Below, piece after piece: positions 36,759 to 45,712 of a DNA stretch of 64,000 bases. The stretch comes from Thermanaerothrix daxensis (GTDB taxonomy: Bacteria > Chloroflexota > Anaerolineae > Anaerolineales > Anaerolineaceae): assembly GCF_001306145.1 (NCBI RefSeq), contig NZ_LGKO01000002.1, forward strand, positions 434,001 to 498,000. Reading direction: 5' to 3'. The notes under the pieces were generated by a model, which worked only from the letters and a program-made list of their open reading frames with translations, did not search any database and was not told where the DNA came from. Position 1 is the first letter of the stretch, and each line of letters opens with the position of its first letter. The position numbers and the translations under genes are program-made.

Positions 36759-38645
36759 TCAGGCACTGAAGAGGACATGCTCTTTGAGAAAGGCTTCTAC
36801 GGTTTGTAGATAATCGCTCAGCGTTTCGGCTTTTCGAAAACCGTGTCCCTCGCCTGGATAGAGGCGATAAATGCAGGGCACCCCACGACGCCGTAGCGCT
36901 TCGACAATGGTTTCAGATTGATTAGGAGGCACAACGCGATCTTCAGCCCCCTGGAAGACGGCCAGCGGGCGTTTTATTTGATCGGCGTAGTAGATGGGGG
37001 AACGCTCGCGGTAGGCCTGCGCGGCCTGAGGCAGGGGGCCAACCAGGCCATCCGTGTAGCGGGATTCGAACTTGTGAGTTTCCATGGCCAGCGTGAAAAG
37101 GTTGCTTACACCGTACAGGCAAATCCCTGCGCGGTAGCATTCGGGGTAACGGGCCAGGACGTTGAGCACGGTGTACCCTCCGGCACTCCCGCCGCGAATC
37201 ACCAGGCGCTGGCCATCCGCCAGCCCTTCTTCGTCAAGCCGTTGGGCCAGTGCCACGGCATCCTCGACATCGCTCACGCCCCATTTGCCGTTTAGCGCAG
37301 ATTGATACGTACGGCCAAAGCCGCTACTTCCTCGGTAATTGAGTTCCACCCAGGCATAACCGCGCGAGGTGAAGTAGGCGATCTCAGGATTGTAACGGAC
37401 GTAGGCCACTGAGGTTGGGCCTCCGTGAACATTGACAATAGCAGGAGGCCGACCTTCGCCCCGGACTTGCGGATGAGTAGGAGGGTAGTACCATGCGTGC
37501 ACGGTCAAGCCATCTTCGGCCTGCCAGGTCAGGGGCTGGGGTCGCGCCAGGTAGAAAGGAGGCAGGTGCTCACTGTCGCTGTGGGCTACGATGTGCCATG
37601 ATTCCCCATCCCAGCGGAGGATGCGATCGGGAGTATCGGGGGCGGAAGCCAGCACAGCAACTTCCTCACGAGAAGGGGAGACCGCAAGTTGTGCCAGCCA
37701 GGTGTAGGGGGAGGTCTCTACAAGGTGAGCGTGTCCGCTGGGTACCTCTACCCACCATAAAGTTGCCTGACCGCCATAATTGCGCAGATAGTACACGCGC
37801 TGCCCGCCAGGGCTCCACCCCACCGAGCGCATACCCTGAACCCAGGCCGGGTAACGCAGGAGCACCCCCTCGCCTTCGACCAGTACTCGGCGCTGGTGCG
37901 TTTCCAGGTCCAGAAGAATTAATTGATCCCAATCTCCTTGATTGGTGATATAAGTCAGAAAGCGCCCGTCTGGCGAGAATTGTGGATGAGTCACGGTCAC
38001 CTGGCCGTCGCCTGCCAAGATCTCCTCGCGTTTCAATTGGGGAGGGTTGCCTTCCAGAGTGCCGATTTTCAGCCAGGTGGCTTCCCAGGGCATGTTGGGA
38101 TGATACCATTCCACCCAGGCCAGCATTTGACCACTGGGGTGCCAGGTGGGCTGCATATAAAAATCAGCCCCCTGGATTAGTTTTATTGGCCACAGATTGC
38201 CTTTCAAGTCAACCAGGGCGAGAAGATCGGTTTGGTGATCTGTCCACACATAGACAACCCACTGCCCATCGGGGGAGATGGCTGGTGCAGCCGCATACCC
38301 AAAAGCAGGGGTAAGGGGTTGTGGAGCCTGATGATGCAGACCACAGCGATAGAGGCGTCCTTGTTTTTCTGCAAAGACAATCTGGTCTTTCCAGGTGGTG
38401 AACTCGCCTCCGCCATAGCCCACCCCGCCACGTACCCACTGTTCCGTGGTCAAATCGCGTCTGGCTCCTCCCGGGGTGGTGGTCACCAAAACACCCTGGC
38501 CGTTGGGGCGTCCTTCCAGCCAGATCAGGTGCTCTCCATCCCCGCTCCATTGCACATCGTCCAGGCGTAAGCGGTGGGCAAGAAAAGAGCCGGTTACCGG
38601 GCTGGGCCATAATCCGAAAGGTAGGATGGGCGATGTTTCGGTCAT
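36759..38645 (-). CDS. S9 family peptidase (prolyl-oligopeptidase-like)
   Basis: 628 aa. Residues about 25-375 form a beta-propeller with PD40-like repeats (SPDGQWVVYVWT, SPDGRFLTYIT). The C-terminal alpha/beta-hydrolase (about 385-628) has the catalytic Ser in RGGSAGGYTVLN, Asp in GAEDRVVPP and His in GEGHGFRK. No signal peptide was seen, so it is probably cytoplasmic. It cleaves short peptides, often dipeptidyl or acylaminoacyl substrates; which one is unknown. It precedes a thioredoxin gene in the opposite order on the same strand (thioredoxin is upstream, 30 bp). Confidence 0.9.
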   Translation of the reverse strand: MTETSPILPFGLWPSPVTGSFLAHRLRLDDVQWSGDGEHLIWLEGRPNGQGVLVTTTPGGARRDLTTEQWVRGGVGYGGGEFTTWKDQIVFAEKQGRLYRCGLHHQAPQPLTPAFGYAAAPAISPDGQWVVYVWTDHQTDLLALVDLKGNLWPIKLIQGADFYMQPTWHPSGQMLAWVEWYHPNMPWEATWLKIGTLEGNPPQLKREEILAGDGQVTVTHPQFSPDGRFLTYITNQGDWDQLILLDLETHQRRVLVEGEGVLLRYPAWVQGMRSVGWSPGGQRVYYLRNYGGQATLWWVEVPSGHAHLVETSPYTWLAQLAVSPSREEVAVLASAPDTPDRILRWDGESWHIVAHSDSEHLPPFYLARPQPLTWQAEDGLTVHAWYYPPTHPQVRGEGRPPAIVNVHGGPTSVAYVRYNPEIAYFTSRGYAWVELNYRGSSGFGRTYQSALNGKWGVSDVEDAVALAQRLDEEGLADGQRLVIRGGSAGGYTVLNVLARYPECYRAGICLYGVSNLFTLAMETHKFESRYTDGLVGPLPQAAQAYRERSPIYYADQIKRPLAVFQGAEDRVVPPNQSETIVEALRRRGVPCIYRLYPGEGHGFRKAETLSDYLQTVEAFLKEHVLFSA

Positions 38646-38675
38646 ATTGCCTCCACAAAGAATGGGGAGTTGGGA

Positions 38676-39005
38676 TCAGCTGTCGAAGTAGGGTGAGAAA
38701 ATCTCCAGTAATCTGGGATAGGGCTGATACCCGTTGATGCGGCCCCGCGGTTCGCCATTTTGAAAGAGAATTACCGTGGGCACGCTAAGAATCTGGTAGC
38801 GGAAGGCCAGGTCGGGGTTATCATCTACGTCCACTTTATAGCACTGCACGCGATTACCAAGCATTTTGGCAAGTTTATCCAGTTCGGGCTCCAGGCGTCG
38901 GCATGGCCCACACCAGACGGCGCTGAATTCAACTAGCACTGGCAGTGAGGCGTTTAGGACTTTCTCGTCAAAGTCGGCCTCAGAAAGAGGGGGGAACTCA
39001 CTCAT
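38676..39005 (-). CDS. trxA: Thioredoxin
   Basis: 109 aa from the ATG at 39005 (a longer frame to 39104 adds an unlikely hydrophobic leader). The active site is WCGPC (C32, C35), followed by the expected DVDDNPDLAFRYQILSVPTVILF with the cis-Pro. It is a normal cytoplasmic thiol-disulfide reductant. The S9 peptidase gene follows on the same strand. Confidence 0.93.
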   Translation of the reverse strand: MSEFPPLSEADFDEKVLNASLPVLVEFSAVWCGPCRRLEPELDKLAKMLGNRVQCYKVDVDDNPDLAFRYQILSVPTVILFQNGEPRGRINGYQPYPRLLEIFSPYFDS

Positions 39006-39079
39006 AACGGGTAGACTCCACGCATAAAGAATAAGAGATATTAAGTATAGCGCATTCCTCGGATTGTGCGCAGATTGGA

Positions 39080-39085
39080 TATAAT
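39080..39085 (+). promoter_or_regulatory. -10 box upstream of the class II aldolase gene
   Basis: A consensus TATAAT sits 65 bp before the ATG in the divergent gap between thioredoxin and aldolase. No good -35 at 16-18 bp was found, so the assignment is partial. Confidence 0.4.
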
Positions 39086-39150
39086 TAGAGCAATTCCTTG
39101 TCAATACAATTTTTGATCCTCAAATTTTCGCTCAGGAAGGAGAGAAAAAC

Positions 39151-40104
39151 ATGATCGTCACAACCAAGAAATTGTTTGAGGCCGCTTATGGCAAATATGC
39201 AATTGGTGCTTACAACATTAATAACCTTGAACAAGCCATGGGACTTTTCCGCGGGAATGTTGAGAGCCAGGCTCCGTTTATTATTCAGATCAGCAAGGGG
39301 GCACGGTCTTACACCCACAAGTCCATGTTGGAAGCCATTATTCGCGCCGCTGATGCGCTCTTCCCAGAAGCCGTATTTGCTGTGCACCTGGATCATGGGG
39401 ATGAAGAAACCTGCTACGATGCGATCAACAGCGGTTTTTACTCCTCGGTGATGATTGATGCCAGCCATGAGGATTTTGAAACCAACGTGGCCATTACCCG
39501 CCGTGTAGTGGAAGCCGCACATGCCAAGGGGGTGGTGGTCGAGGCGGAGTTGGGCCAGTTGGGAGGCGTGGAGGAGCATGTGGCCGTGGATGAGGCCGGT
39601 GCCAAACTGACCGATCCCGATAAGGCAAAAGAATTTGTGGAGCGCACCGGATGCGATTCCCTGGCCGTGGCCATCGGAACCAGTCATGGGGCGTATAAAT
39701 TCTCGGGAGCACAAACGTTGCGCCTGGATGTGCTGGCCGAAATTCAGAAACGCTTGCCGGGCTTCCCGCTGGTGCTCCATGGCGCCAGTTCGATCCCTCA
39801 GGAGGAGGTGGAGCGGATCAACGCTGCGGGTGGTAACCTCAAGGGCGCCAAGGGTGTGGATGAGAATCTCTTCAAGCGAGCCGCTGAGTTGGGGGTGACC
39901 AAAGTTAATATCGACACCGATGGGCGTTTGGTGTGGGTGCGTGTGCATCGCGAATACTTGAAAGAGCATCCCGAGGTGGTGGATTTCCGCCCGATTGGGA
40001 AGATCTTCATGGCGGAATACGCGAAAATGATCGCCCATAAGAACGAGAAACTGGGCAGTGCCGGACGGCTACCGGAAATTCGCAAATTGTTGGGTCTGGA
40101 TTGA
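39151..40104 (+). CDS. fba: Class II fructose-bisphosphate aldolase family protein
   Basis: 317 aa. Class II (zinc) landmarks: GAYNINNLEQAMG, the HLDHG metal/active-site segment (acid Asp next to zinc His), EAELGQLGG, GTSHGAYKFSG and LHGASSIPQEEV, then NIDTDGRLVW for the phosphate site. It interconverts fructose-1,6-bisphosphate with glyceraldehyde-3-phosphate and dihydroxyacetone phosphate; related tagatose or sulfo-sugar aldolases share the fold. SD aggaggag lies before the start. It is followed by a perfect inverted repeat. Confidence 0.93.
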   Translation: MIVTTKKLFEAAYGKYAIGAYNINNLEQAMGLFRGNVESQAPFIIQISKGARSYTHKSMLEAIIRAADALFPEAVFAVHLDHGDEETCYDAINSGFYSSVMIDASHEDFETNVAITRRVVEAAHAKGVVVEAELGQLGGVEEHVAVDEAGAKLTDPDKAKEFVERTGCDSLAVAIGTSHGAYKFSGAQTLRLDVLAEIQKRLPGFPLVLHGASSIPQEEVERINAAGGNLKGAKGVDENLFKRAAELGVTKVNIDTDGRLVWVRVHREYLKEHPEVVDFRPIGKIFMAEYAKMIAHKNEKLGSAGRLPEIRKLLGLD

Positions 40105-40134
40105 CCTCCGGGCAAGCCGCAGTATACGCCAAGA

Positions 40135-40172
40135 ATGAGCCATGGCAGGCATTATTGCCTGCCATGGCTCAT
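40135..40172. terminator. Perfect 17-bp inverted repeat, probable bidirectional terminator
   Basis: The arms at 40135-40151 (atgagccatggcaggca) and 40156-40172 are exact reverse complements around the loop TTAT. It lies between two convergent genes (aldolase ends at 40104, the TIM-barrel protein at 40198). Only a short T-rich stretch (cgctatttt) follows, so its strength as a terminator is uncertain. Confidence 0.65.
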
Positions 40173-40197
40173 CGCTATTTTGGGACTAAGGGGCACT

Positions 40198-41028
40198 TCA
40201 GGCCAGGCTAAGCGATTTGAAGGCTTCGACCTGAGAGCGGATGGCGCGTTCGACCGGCAGGCGCTCAATGCTGGAAGCACCGAAGAAGCCAACCACGCCG
40301 GGCATGCGCTTGAGAGCCACCCCGACGTTGTCGGGTTCATCGAACGGGCCGCCGTGGCAGATCACCATGATGTCCTTGCGCACTTTGCGCCCGGCCTCGG
40401 CCATGCGCATGGTGCGGTCAATGGCTTCATCCAGGCTTAGCGCCACACCAGCCCCAATGCTGCCCGAGGTGGTCAATCCTACGTGGGCTACCAAAATATC
40501 CGCACCAACTTCGGCCATGGCTTTGGCCTGGTCTTCGTCAAAAACGTACGGTGAGGTGAAGAGATCCATCTCATGGGCCAGTTTAATCATCGCAATTTCT
40601 TTGTCGTAGCCCATGCCGGTAGCCTCCAGGTTGGCGCGGAAGTTGCCGTCAATCAGACCCACGGTGGGGAAGTTCTGCACGCCCGAAAAACCAATTTCCT
40701 TCAACTGCTTAAGGAAGACCGGCATCAGGCGGAAGGGATCGGTGCCACAAACGCCGGCCAGGACGGGCGTGTTCTTGACCACCGGGAGCACTTCTGAGGC
40801 CATCTCCACGACAATGGCGTTGGCGTCCCCGTAGGGCATCAGGCCAGCCAGCGAACCCCGCCCTGCCATGCGGTAGCGCCCTGAGTTGTAGATGATGATC
40901 AGGTCGGCACCTCCCGCCTCGGCAAATTTGGCGGAGATGCCAGTGCCGGCACCGCACCCCACAATGGGGCGCCCCGCTTTGACCTGGGCTTCCAGACGAT
41001 TCAGAATTTCCTGACGTGTGAATGCCAT
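40198..41028 (-). CDS. TIM-barrel protein of the phosphoenolpyruvate-hydrolase-like family (Tm-1 C-terminal-like)
   Basis: 276 aa from the ATG at 41028 ([12 protein letters not shown]), with the frame reaching 41037. Conserved blocks: [61 protein letters not shown], and [11 protein letters not shown]. In larger proteins of this type, such as plant Tm-1, this domain is fused after the ATP-binding domain that here is the separate upstream gene (gap 26 bp). The biochemical reaction is not established. Confidence 0.8.
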   Translation of the reverse strand: MAFTRQEILNRLEAQVKAGRPIVGCGAGTGISAKFAEAGGADLIIIYNSGRYRMAGRGSLAGLMPYGDANAIVVEMASEVLPVVKNTPVLAGVCGTDPFRLMPVFLKQLKEIGFSGVQNFPTVGLIDGNFRANLEATGMGYDKEIAMIKLAHEMDLFTSPYVFDEDQAKAMAEVGADILVAHVGLTTSGSIGAGVALSLDEAIDRTMRMAEAGRKVRKDIMVICHGGPFDEPDNVGVALKRMPGVVGFFGASSIERLPVERAIRSQVEAFKSLSLA

Positions 41029-41054
41029 AAACCACAACCCTCCCTTCTTTGGAA

Positions 41055-42278
41055 TTATTGAGATGATTGTTTGCGCAGCATCTCCAGCAGAGTTTCTGCA
41101 ACTTTACCGGAGAATTCAGGATCGTTAATGTTGTAATCAAGTTCTAGGTAGGGGATGTCGGGGCGCAGATTGCGTTTGATGGCGTCAAAGCAAGCGCGAT
41201 CGGCTTCCGGATCCCAGAATGCACCGCCAGGGCTATCCAGCATGGAAACGCCCTTGAGCGGAACTAATACTGCCACCGGCCCTTTGGATTCATTAGCCGC
41301 GCGAGCGATCATTTCGCCTATCTTGATGTTTTCCTCCACGTTGGTCCGCAGTAGAGTGACATTGGGGTTCCACTGGTAGAGTTTGCGGTTGCGGTATTTT
41401 TCGGGCACGGTGTCCATGCCCCAGAAATTGGCCATATCTACACAGCCGGGCACCAGAACCGTCGGAATGCCGGCGCGTGCTGCTGCCAGGCAGCGCTCCG
41501 GCCCAGCACTCAATACGCCGCCGCAGACCTCATCAGCCAGTTCAGTGGTGGTAATATCCAGCGACCCTACGGCGTAACCATCGGTGATCAGGGATTCCAT
41601 CACCCGTCCACCTGTGCCGGTCGCATGGAAGACTAGAACCTCATATCCCTCTGCTTCCAAGATGCTCTTGGCATGGTTGACAGCAGGGGTGGTATTGCCA
41701 AACATGGAAGCCACGATGATGGGCTTGGCCTCGGCCGCTGAAGGTCGCTCCATTTTGACCATTCCGGCGATAGCGCCAGCGGCATTTGCATAGATGACAC
41801 GGCTGATGCGGTTTAGACCGGCAACGTCTACAATTGAGGGCATGAAGGTAATATCTTTCGTGCCGGCATAGGCCGAGACATCTCCACCTCCGACCGTGGA
41901 GACCATGACCTTGGGGACCCCAATGGGCAGTGCACGCATGGCTGTTGTGGCGATGGAGGTGCCACCACTCCCCCCCATGCTGATGATGCCATCCAATTTG
42001 CCTTCGTCGTAGAGACGACGCACCACCACTGCCAACCCCTCAGCCATGATGCGCATGGCTTCGTCTTTATGTTCGCCCGTGGCAAGGTAGGCAATGTCGC
42101 CTCCACCGGCTTTGGCGACCTCGGCCCGGGTGATGTCAGGCGGGAAGGCGGGTTCGCCCATGACCCCGAAATCAACTACCAGGGTGTTAACACCCTCTCG
42201 TTCAATTAATTCTTTCAAATAGGCAAAGTCTGCCCCTTTGGTATCCAGGGCACCGGCAATAACAACGGTTTTGGCCAT
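41055..42278 (-). CDS. Tm-1-like ATP-binding domain protein (UPF0261)
   Basis: 407 aa from the ATG at 42278 ([15 protein letters not shown]); the frame opens at 42284. Gly-rich nucleotide-binding segments include [29 protein letters not shown] and VHRAT-type [13 protein letters not shown]. The family's substrate is unknown, although plant Tm-1 inhibits tobamovirus replication. It is adjacent to the TIM-barrel gene, which together rebuild the two-domain Tm-1. A strong SD (aaggagg) precedes it. Confidence 0.85.
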   Translation of the reverse strand: MAKTVVIAGALDTKGADFAYLKELIEREGVNTLVVDFGVMGEPAFPPDITRAEVAKAGGGDIAYLATGEHKDEAMRIMAEGLAVVVRRLYDEGKLDGIISMGGSGGTSIATTAMRALPIGVPKVMVSTVGGGDVSAYAGTKDITFMPSIVDVAGLNRISRVIYANAAGAIAGMVKMERPSAAEAKPIIVASMFGNTTPAVNHAKSILEAEGYEVLVFHATGTGGRVMESLITDGYAVGSLDITTTELADEVCGGVLSAGPERCLAAARAGIPTVLVPGCVDMANFWGMDTVPEKYRNRKLYQWNPNVTLLRTNVEENIKIGEMIARAANESKGPVAVLVPLKGVSMLDSPGGAFWDPEADRACFDAIKRNLRPDIPYLELDYNINDPEFSGKVAETLLEMLRKQSSQ

Positions 42279-42315
42279 AAACACCTCCTTCCTGTTTTCT
42301 GTTTTTGTGGGTGGG

Positions 42316-43248
42316 TTACGACGGGCTTTTTGCTAATGCCCGTTGTGTTTGATCGGGTTTAAGGTAACTCACCAGGTGGCAAGATACGGCAATCAGGAAG
42401 TTCGCGAAGGGCAATTTCAGGACAATGATAAGAGGTGATTTCGTCTGAAGCAACGTTATCAGGTTTGAGTATTTGGTTAGATCAAACCACTCTCCTTCAT
42501 TTTCAATGCTTCCTGCAGGTTGGGCGCGGACAACACAGCCCTGCTGCCCTCGAACTAAGATGATAGTGGCCATCTGATGAGGAACAATTCGTTGGATTTC
42601 GGCCAAAATACGATCCAGTACCTCATTCAGGTTAAGGGTGCTGTTCAGAGTAGCCGAAATGTCTCTCAAGGCTTCAGCGAAGGCGCGCTGTTCGCGTTCG
42701 GCAGCCGTTCGTTCTTGGACGCGAATCTCTAGTTCTTCGCGTGCTTTTCGTAACTCTTCTTCTTTCAATTTGAGTTCGGTAATATCCTCGTACGTTCCCA
42801 GAACTCCTACGACATTTCCTTCGGGGTCATGGAGCGGGATTTTGTTAGTGACAACCCAGGTGAGTTGACCGTCCGCATGTGTTTGCGTCTCATAGAGTTG
42901 GTAAATAGGAGTGTCGGTTTCCATGACCTGTTGGTCAATTTTGCGATACCATTCCGCTTCTTCACGTGTCCAAGGCAGGTCAAAATCTGTTTTCCCAGAC
43001 ACTTCTTCCGGATCCTCGTAACCGGCATCATTCGCGAAATTGCGATTGCACCATACATAAACAGAATTCCGATCCTTCCAAAATATGGCCTGTGGGATGT
43101 TATCCATGATGAGACGTAAAAGTTGGACAGCGGGATGTGCCAATCCATCCTGCCAATCAATGTCTTGCATCATCAATCCCAAAGCCACAGGGTCAATGGA
43201 TGAATGGGGTCTACCAGAGCGTCGTTCAAGGATTGCCTTGCGTGCCAT
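42316..43248 (-). CDS. PAS-GAF sensor protein, C-terminus apparently damaged
   Basis: 310 aa. A PAS domain at about 42-165 (FWKDRNSVYVWCNRNFANDAG, GVLGTYEDITELK) leads through a coiled coil (about 165-200) into a GAF domain (about 200-265, DISATLNSTLNLNEVLDRILAEI). After SPLIIV the residues stop looking like GAF. The other frame there reads EIALRELPDCRILPPGELP, which does look GAF-like and ends at a stop. A one-base change near 42430 may have broken the protein. No kinase domain is found. The output is unknown, and the gene may be a truncated histidine-kinase relic. Confidence 0.7.
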   Translation of the reverse strand: MARKAILERRSGRPHSSIDPVALGLMMQDIDWQDGLAHPAVQLLRLIMDNIPQAIFWKDRNSVYVWCNRNFANDAGYEDPEEVSGKTDFDLPWTREEAEWYRKIDQQVMETDTPIYQLYETQTHADGQLTWVVTNKIPLHDPEGNVVGVLGTYEDITELKLKEEELRKAREELEIRVQERTAAEREQRAFAEALRDISATLNSTLNLNEVLDRILAEIQRIVPHQMATIILVRGQQGCVVRAQPAGSIENEGEWFDLTKYSNLITLLQTKSPLIIVLKLPFANFLIAVSCHLVSYLKPDQTQRALAKSPS

Positions 43249-43358
43249 CGCCTTGGCCTCCTGCTCTTTTTTACGCTGGACAAGGGGGTTAGGGGTGAAC
43301 GAGTAAGATAACTTCCTTAGGGTCGCTCCTCTAATTCGCCTTTCGCCCTCCTTTTATG

Positions 43359-43386
43359 ATTATAGGCAAATTCTAAGCCGGTTCAA
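43359..43386 (-). promoter_or_regulatory. Promoter of the PAS-GAF gene
   Basis: On the minus strand TTGAAC (43381-43386), 16 bp, then TATAAT (43359-43364). Both boxes are near consensus. The leader of about 100 nt contains aaggaggg. Confidence 0.6.
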
Positions 43387-43451
43387 TTCAAATTCATTAT
43401 GCGCTACAATTTTCACACGATCATCTTTCTGTAGATCGCTTTGTCCCATGC

Positions 43452-43457
43452 TATAAT
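43452..43457 (+). promoter_or_regulatory. -10 box of the zinc-ribbon membrane protein gene
   Basis: TATAAT lies 21 nt before the ATG, with an SD-like aaggga between. No clear -35. Confidence 0.4.
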
Positions 43458-43478
43458 CATCCCAAGGGAGTCCCTCTT

Positions 43479-44000
43479 ATGCTAGAGCCAGGTATTTTGA
43501 GCAACCTTGTCCTGATTCTGACCGGCTTTGCAGCGGCGTTTGTGGCCGCTCTCTGGCTCAGCCTGATTTTTTGGACCTACCGCGATATTCGCCAACGCAC
43601 GCGTGATCCCCTGGTGCACATTCTGGCAACGTTGGTGGCGGCGGTTCTATTTCTGCCGGGCGTGCTGATTTACCTGATTTTGCGTCCCACCCGTACTCTG
43701 GAAGAGGAGTATCAGCGCAGTCTGGAGGAAGAGGCTCTGCTCCAAACCCTCGAAGAGGTTCCCCAGTGCCCGGGGTGCGGGCGCAAAGTGGCTGCCGATT
43801 GGTTGGTCTGCCCGAGTTGCTATACCCGTCTGCGCAAACGGTGCCACCAGTGTGGGCGCCTGATGGAATTGGCCTGGAACATCTGCCCCTATTGCGGGAC
43901 AGCGGTTCCCGGCGCGCGCCGGGAGAACATAACCCTGGACGAGGCTTTGCAGACCTCAATGGCGAGTGATGAGGCCTCCTCGATTGAGTCGTCCCTTTAG
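43479..44000 (+). CDS. Membrane protein with two zinc ribbons
   Basis: 173 aa. Two hydrophobic segments (about 8-30 and 48-68) are followed by a double zinc ribbon: CPGCGRK with CPSCYTRL, and CHQCGRLM with CPYCG. Such ribbons are usually structural or nucleic-acid/protein binding. No enzymatic motif was seen. The charged C-terminus (LQTSMASDEASSIESSL) is low complexity. Function unknown. Confidence 0.75.
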   Translation: MLEPGILSNLVLILTGFAAAFVAALWLSLIFWTYRDIRQRTRDPLVHILATLVAAVLFLPGVLIYLILRPTRTLEEEYQRSLEEEALLQTLEEVPQCPGCGRKVAADWLVCPSCYTRLRKRCHQCGRLMELAWNICPYCGTAVPGARRENITLDEALQTSMASDEASSIESSL

Positions 44001-44014
44001 AACCTTCTTTTCAT

Positions 44015-44029
44015 TATAATCGTTATAAT
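44015..44029 (+). promoter_or_regulatory. Two TATAAT boxes before the PfkB-type kinase gene
   Basis: TATAAT occurs at 44015-44020 and again at 44024-44029. The second ends 7 nt before the ATG at 44037, the spacing of a leaderless transcript; there is no SD. No good -35 was found. Confidence 0.5.
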
Positions 44030-44036
44030 TACCGCC

Positions 44037-44888
44037 ATGCGTTATACCCTTTTTGTTCAACCCGTTGATTATCTGGTTATTGGGCACGTGACCCAGGATC
44101 TCAGCCCGGCAGGGCCGGTTTTGGGTGGAACGGCGGCTTATGCCGCGCTTACCGCACGGGCAATGGGCCTGCGTGTAGGGGTGGTAACGGCTTGCCATCC
44201 GGAGACTGATCTAAGCCCCCTGAGTGAGGTTCAGGTATTGGCCTGGCCTGCGGACTACACGACGACGTTTGAGAACCTCTCGCTCCCGGAGGGGCGGGTG
44301 CAATATTTGCATCGTGTAGCGGCACCGTTGCAATTGAACATGATCCCGGAGGCTTGGCGTAAGGCCCCTATTGTGCACCTGGCACCGGTCGCGCAGGAGG
44401 TAGATCCCAAGCTGGTGCGCGCATTTCCCGATTCGTTCGTTGGGTTGACTCCTCAGGGCTGGTTGCGGGGTTGGGATGCTCAAGGCCGGGTGCATTTCAC
44501 CGAATGGCCTGAGGCTCGTTATGTGCTTGAGGCAGCCAATGCCGCCGTGCTGAGCGTGGAGGATGTGGGTGGGAACGAGGCCATCATTGAGGAGATGCTG
44601 GCTTCCATCCGCGTTCTGGTGGTGACCGAAGGGGCGGCAGGTGCGCGCCTGTACTGGAACGGGGATCTGCGGTATTTCCGCCCTCCCGCAGTGCAAGAAG
44701 TGGATGCCACCGGCGCTGGAGATGTGTTTGCAGCAGCGTTTTTCATCCGCCTGCACCAGACCCGTGATCCCTGGGAGGCGGCACGGTACGCTACTCAACT
44801 GGCGGCCATTTCGGTGACGCGGCCGGGATTGGCGGGGGTGCCCACAGCGGCCGAAGCCCGGGAAAAACTGGTCGAAATTATTCCCTGA
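44037..44888 (+). CDS. PfkB-family carbohydrate/nucleoside kinase
   Basis: 283 aa. The ribokinase-like N-terminal motif is VLGGTAAYAALTARAMGL, and the C-terminal signature with the catalytic Asp is EVDATGAGDVFAAAFF, followed by FAAGxAA-like AARYATQLAAISVTRPG. It phosphorylates a sugar, nucleoside or related alcohol; the substrate is unknown. The gene begins a long co-directional run and ends 17 bp before parA. Its promoter looks leaderless. Confidence 0.85.
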   Translation: MRYTLFVQPVDYLVIGHVTQDLSPAGPVLGGTAAYAALTARAMGLRVGVVTACHPETDLSPLSEVQVLAWPADYTTTFENLSLPEGRVQYLHRVAAPLQLNMIPEAWRKAPIVHLAPVAQEVDPKLVRAFPDSFVGLTPQGWLRGWDAQGRVHFTEWPEARYVLEAANAAVLSVEDVGGNEAIIEEMLASIRVLVVTEGAAGARLYWNGDLRYFRPPAVQEVDATGAGDVFAAAFFIRLHQTRDPWEAARYATQLAAISVTRPGLAGVPTAAEAREKLVEIIP

Positions 44889-44905
44889 GTCGGGGTGGTT
44901 GAAAG

Positions 44906-45712
44906 ATGGGTCGAATTTATACGTTTGTTAATCAGAAAGGTGGGGTGGGTAAAACAACCTCTGCAATTTCCCTGGGGGCTTACCTGGGTTACTACGGGCA
45001 GCGTGTCTTGCTGGTGGATCTGGACCCACAAGCCAATGCTACTTCATCGCTTGGGATTGATAAACGTTCCGTGCGCAGTGGCACTTATGAAGTGCTGTTG
45101 GGACTCCAGCCAGCCGGGGCAAACATCCTGCACAATCCGCGCTTTAAGCTCTCAATATTACCCTCTTCACCAGCGCTGGCTGGGGCTGAGGTTGAATTGA
45201 TCGAAGTCAACAAACGCGAGCACCGATTGAGCCAGGCTTTACAGCCTCTGGTGGAGCGTTATGATTACATTCTGATTGACTGTCCGCCCTCCCTGGGGCT
45301 ACTCACTGTGAATGGAATTGTAGCGGCACGGGATGGCGTGATTATCCCGGTACAATGTGAATACCTTGCACTGGAGGGACTGGGGCAATTGATGCAAACC
45401 ATCCAGCGTGTGCGCGCTTCAATTTTTCCTGATTTGAGTGTGCGCGGGGTTATCCTCACCATGTTTGATGGACGCACCCGCTTGGCATTAGATGTGGTCA
45501 ATGAAGTGCGACGCTTTTTCCCCACCCAGGTTTTTCAGACCCTCATTCCACGCAGTATTCGTCTGGCCGAGGCCCCTTCCTACGGAATGCCCATTTCGGT
45601 CTATGCACCCGATTCCACGGCTGCCAGGGCGTATGCGGCACTGGCACGGGAATTGCTCCAGGGAGATGGGATCACAATTCCGATTTTTGAGACGCAACAA
45701 GGAGCAGCATGA
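44906..45712 (+). CDS. parA: Chromosome-partitioning ATPase ParA/Soj
   Basis: 268 aa. The deviant Walker A is VNQKGGVGKTTSAISLG (two Lys), Walker A' is VLLVDLDPQANATSS, and Walker B is DYILIDCPPSLG. The family end EAPSYGMPISVYAPDSTAARAY is present. It binds the nucleoid and is driven by ParB during chromosome segregation. It overlaps parB by ATGA. No dnaA, rsmG or mnmG lies beside it, so the origin is not placed in this window. Confidence 0.97.
   Translation: MGRIYTFVNQKGGVGKTTSAISLGAYLGYYGQRVLLVDLDPQANATSSLGIDKRSVRSGTYEVLLGLQPAGANILHNPRFKLSILPSSPALAGAEVELIEVNKREHRLSQALQPLVERYDYILIDCPPSLGLLTVNGIVAARDGVIIPVQCEYLALEGLGQLMQTIQRVRASIFPDLSVRGVILTMFDGRTRLALDVVNEVRRFFPTQVFQTLIPRSIRLAEAPSYGMPISVYAPDSTAARAYAALARELLQGDGITIPIFETQQGAA

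Noticed and set aside
37060-37085. A T-loop-like ggattcgaactt string
   Set aside because: It lies inside the S9 peptidase coding frame, and no acceptor stem, D-arm or anticodon arm could be built around it. No tRNA gene was found.
39085-40038. A 317-codon open frame antisense to the aldolase gene
   Set aside because: It is a mirror of strong codon bias in the real gene. It has no family match, SD or context.
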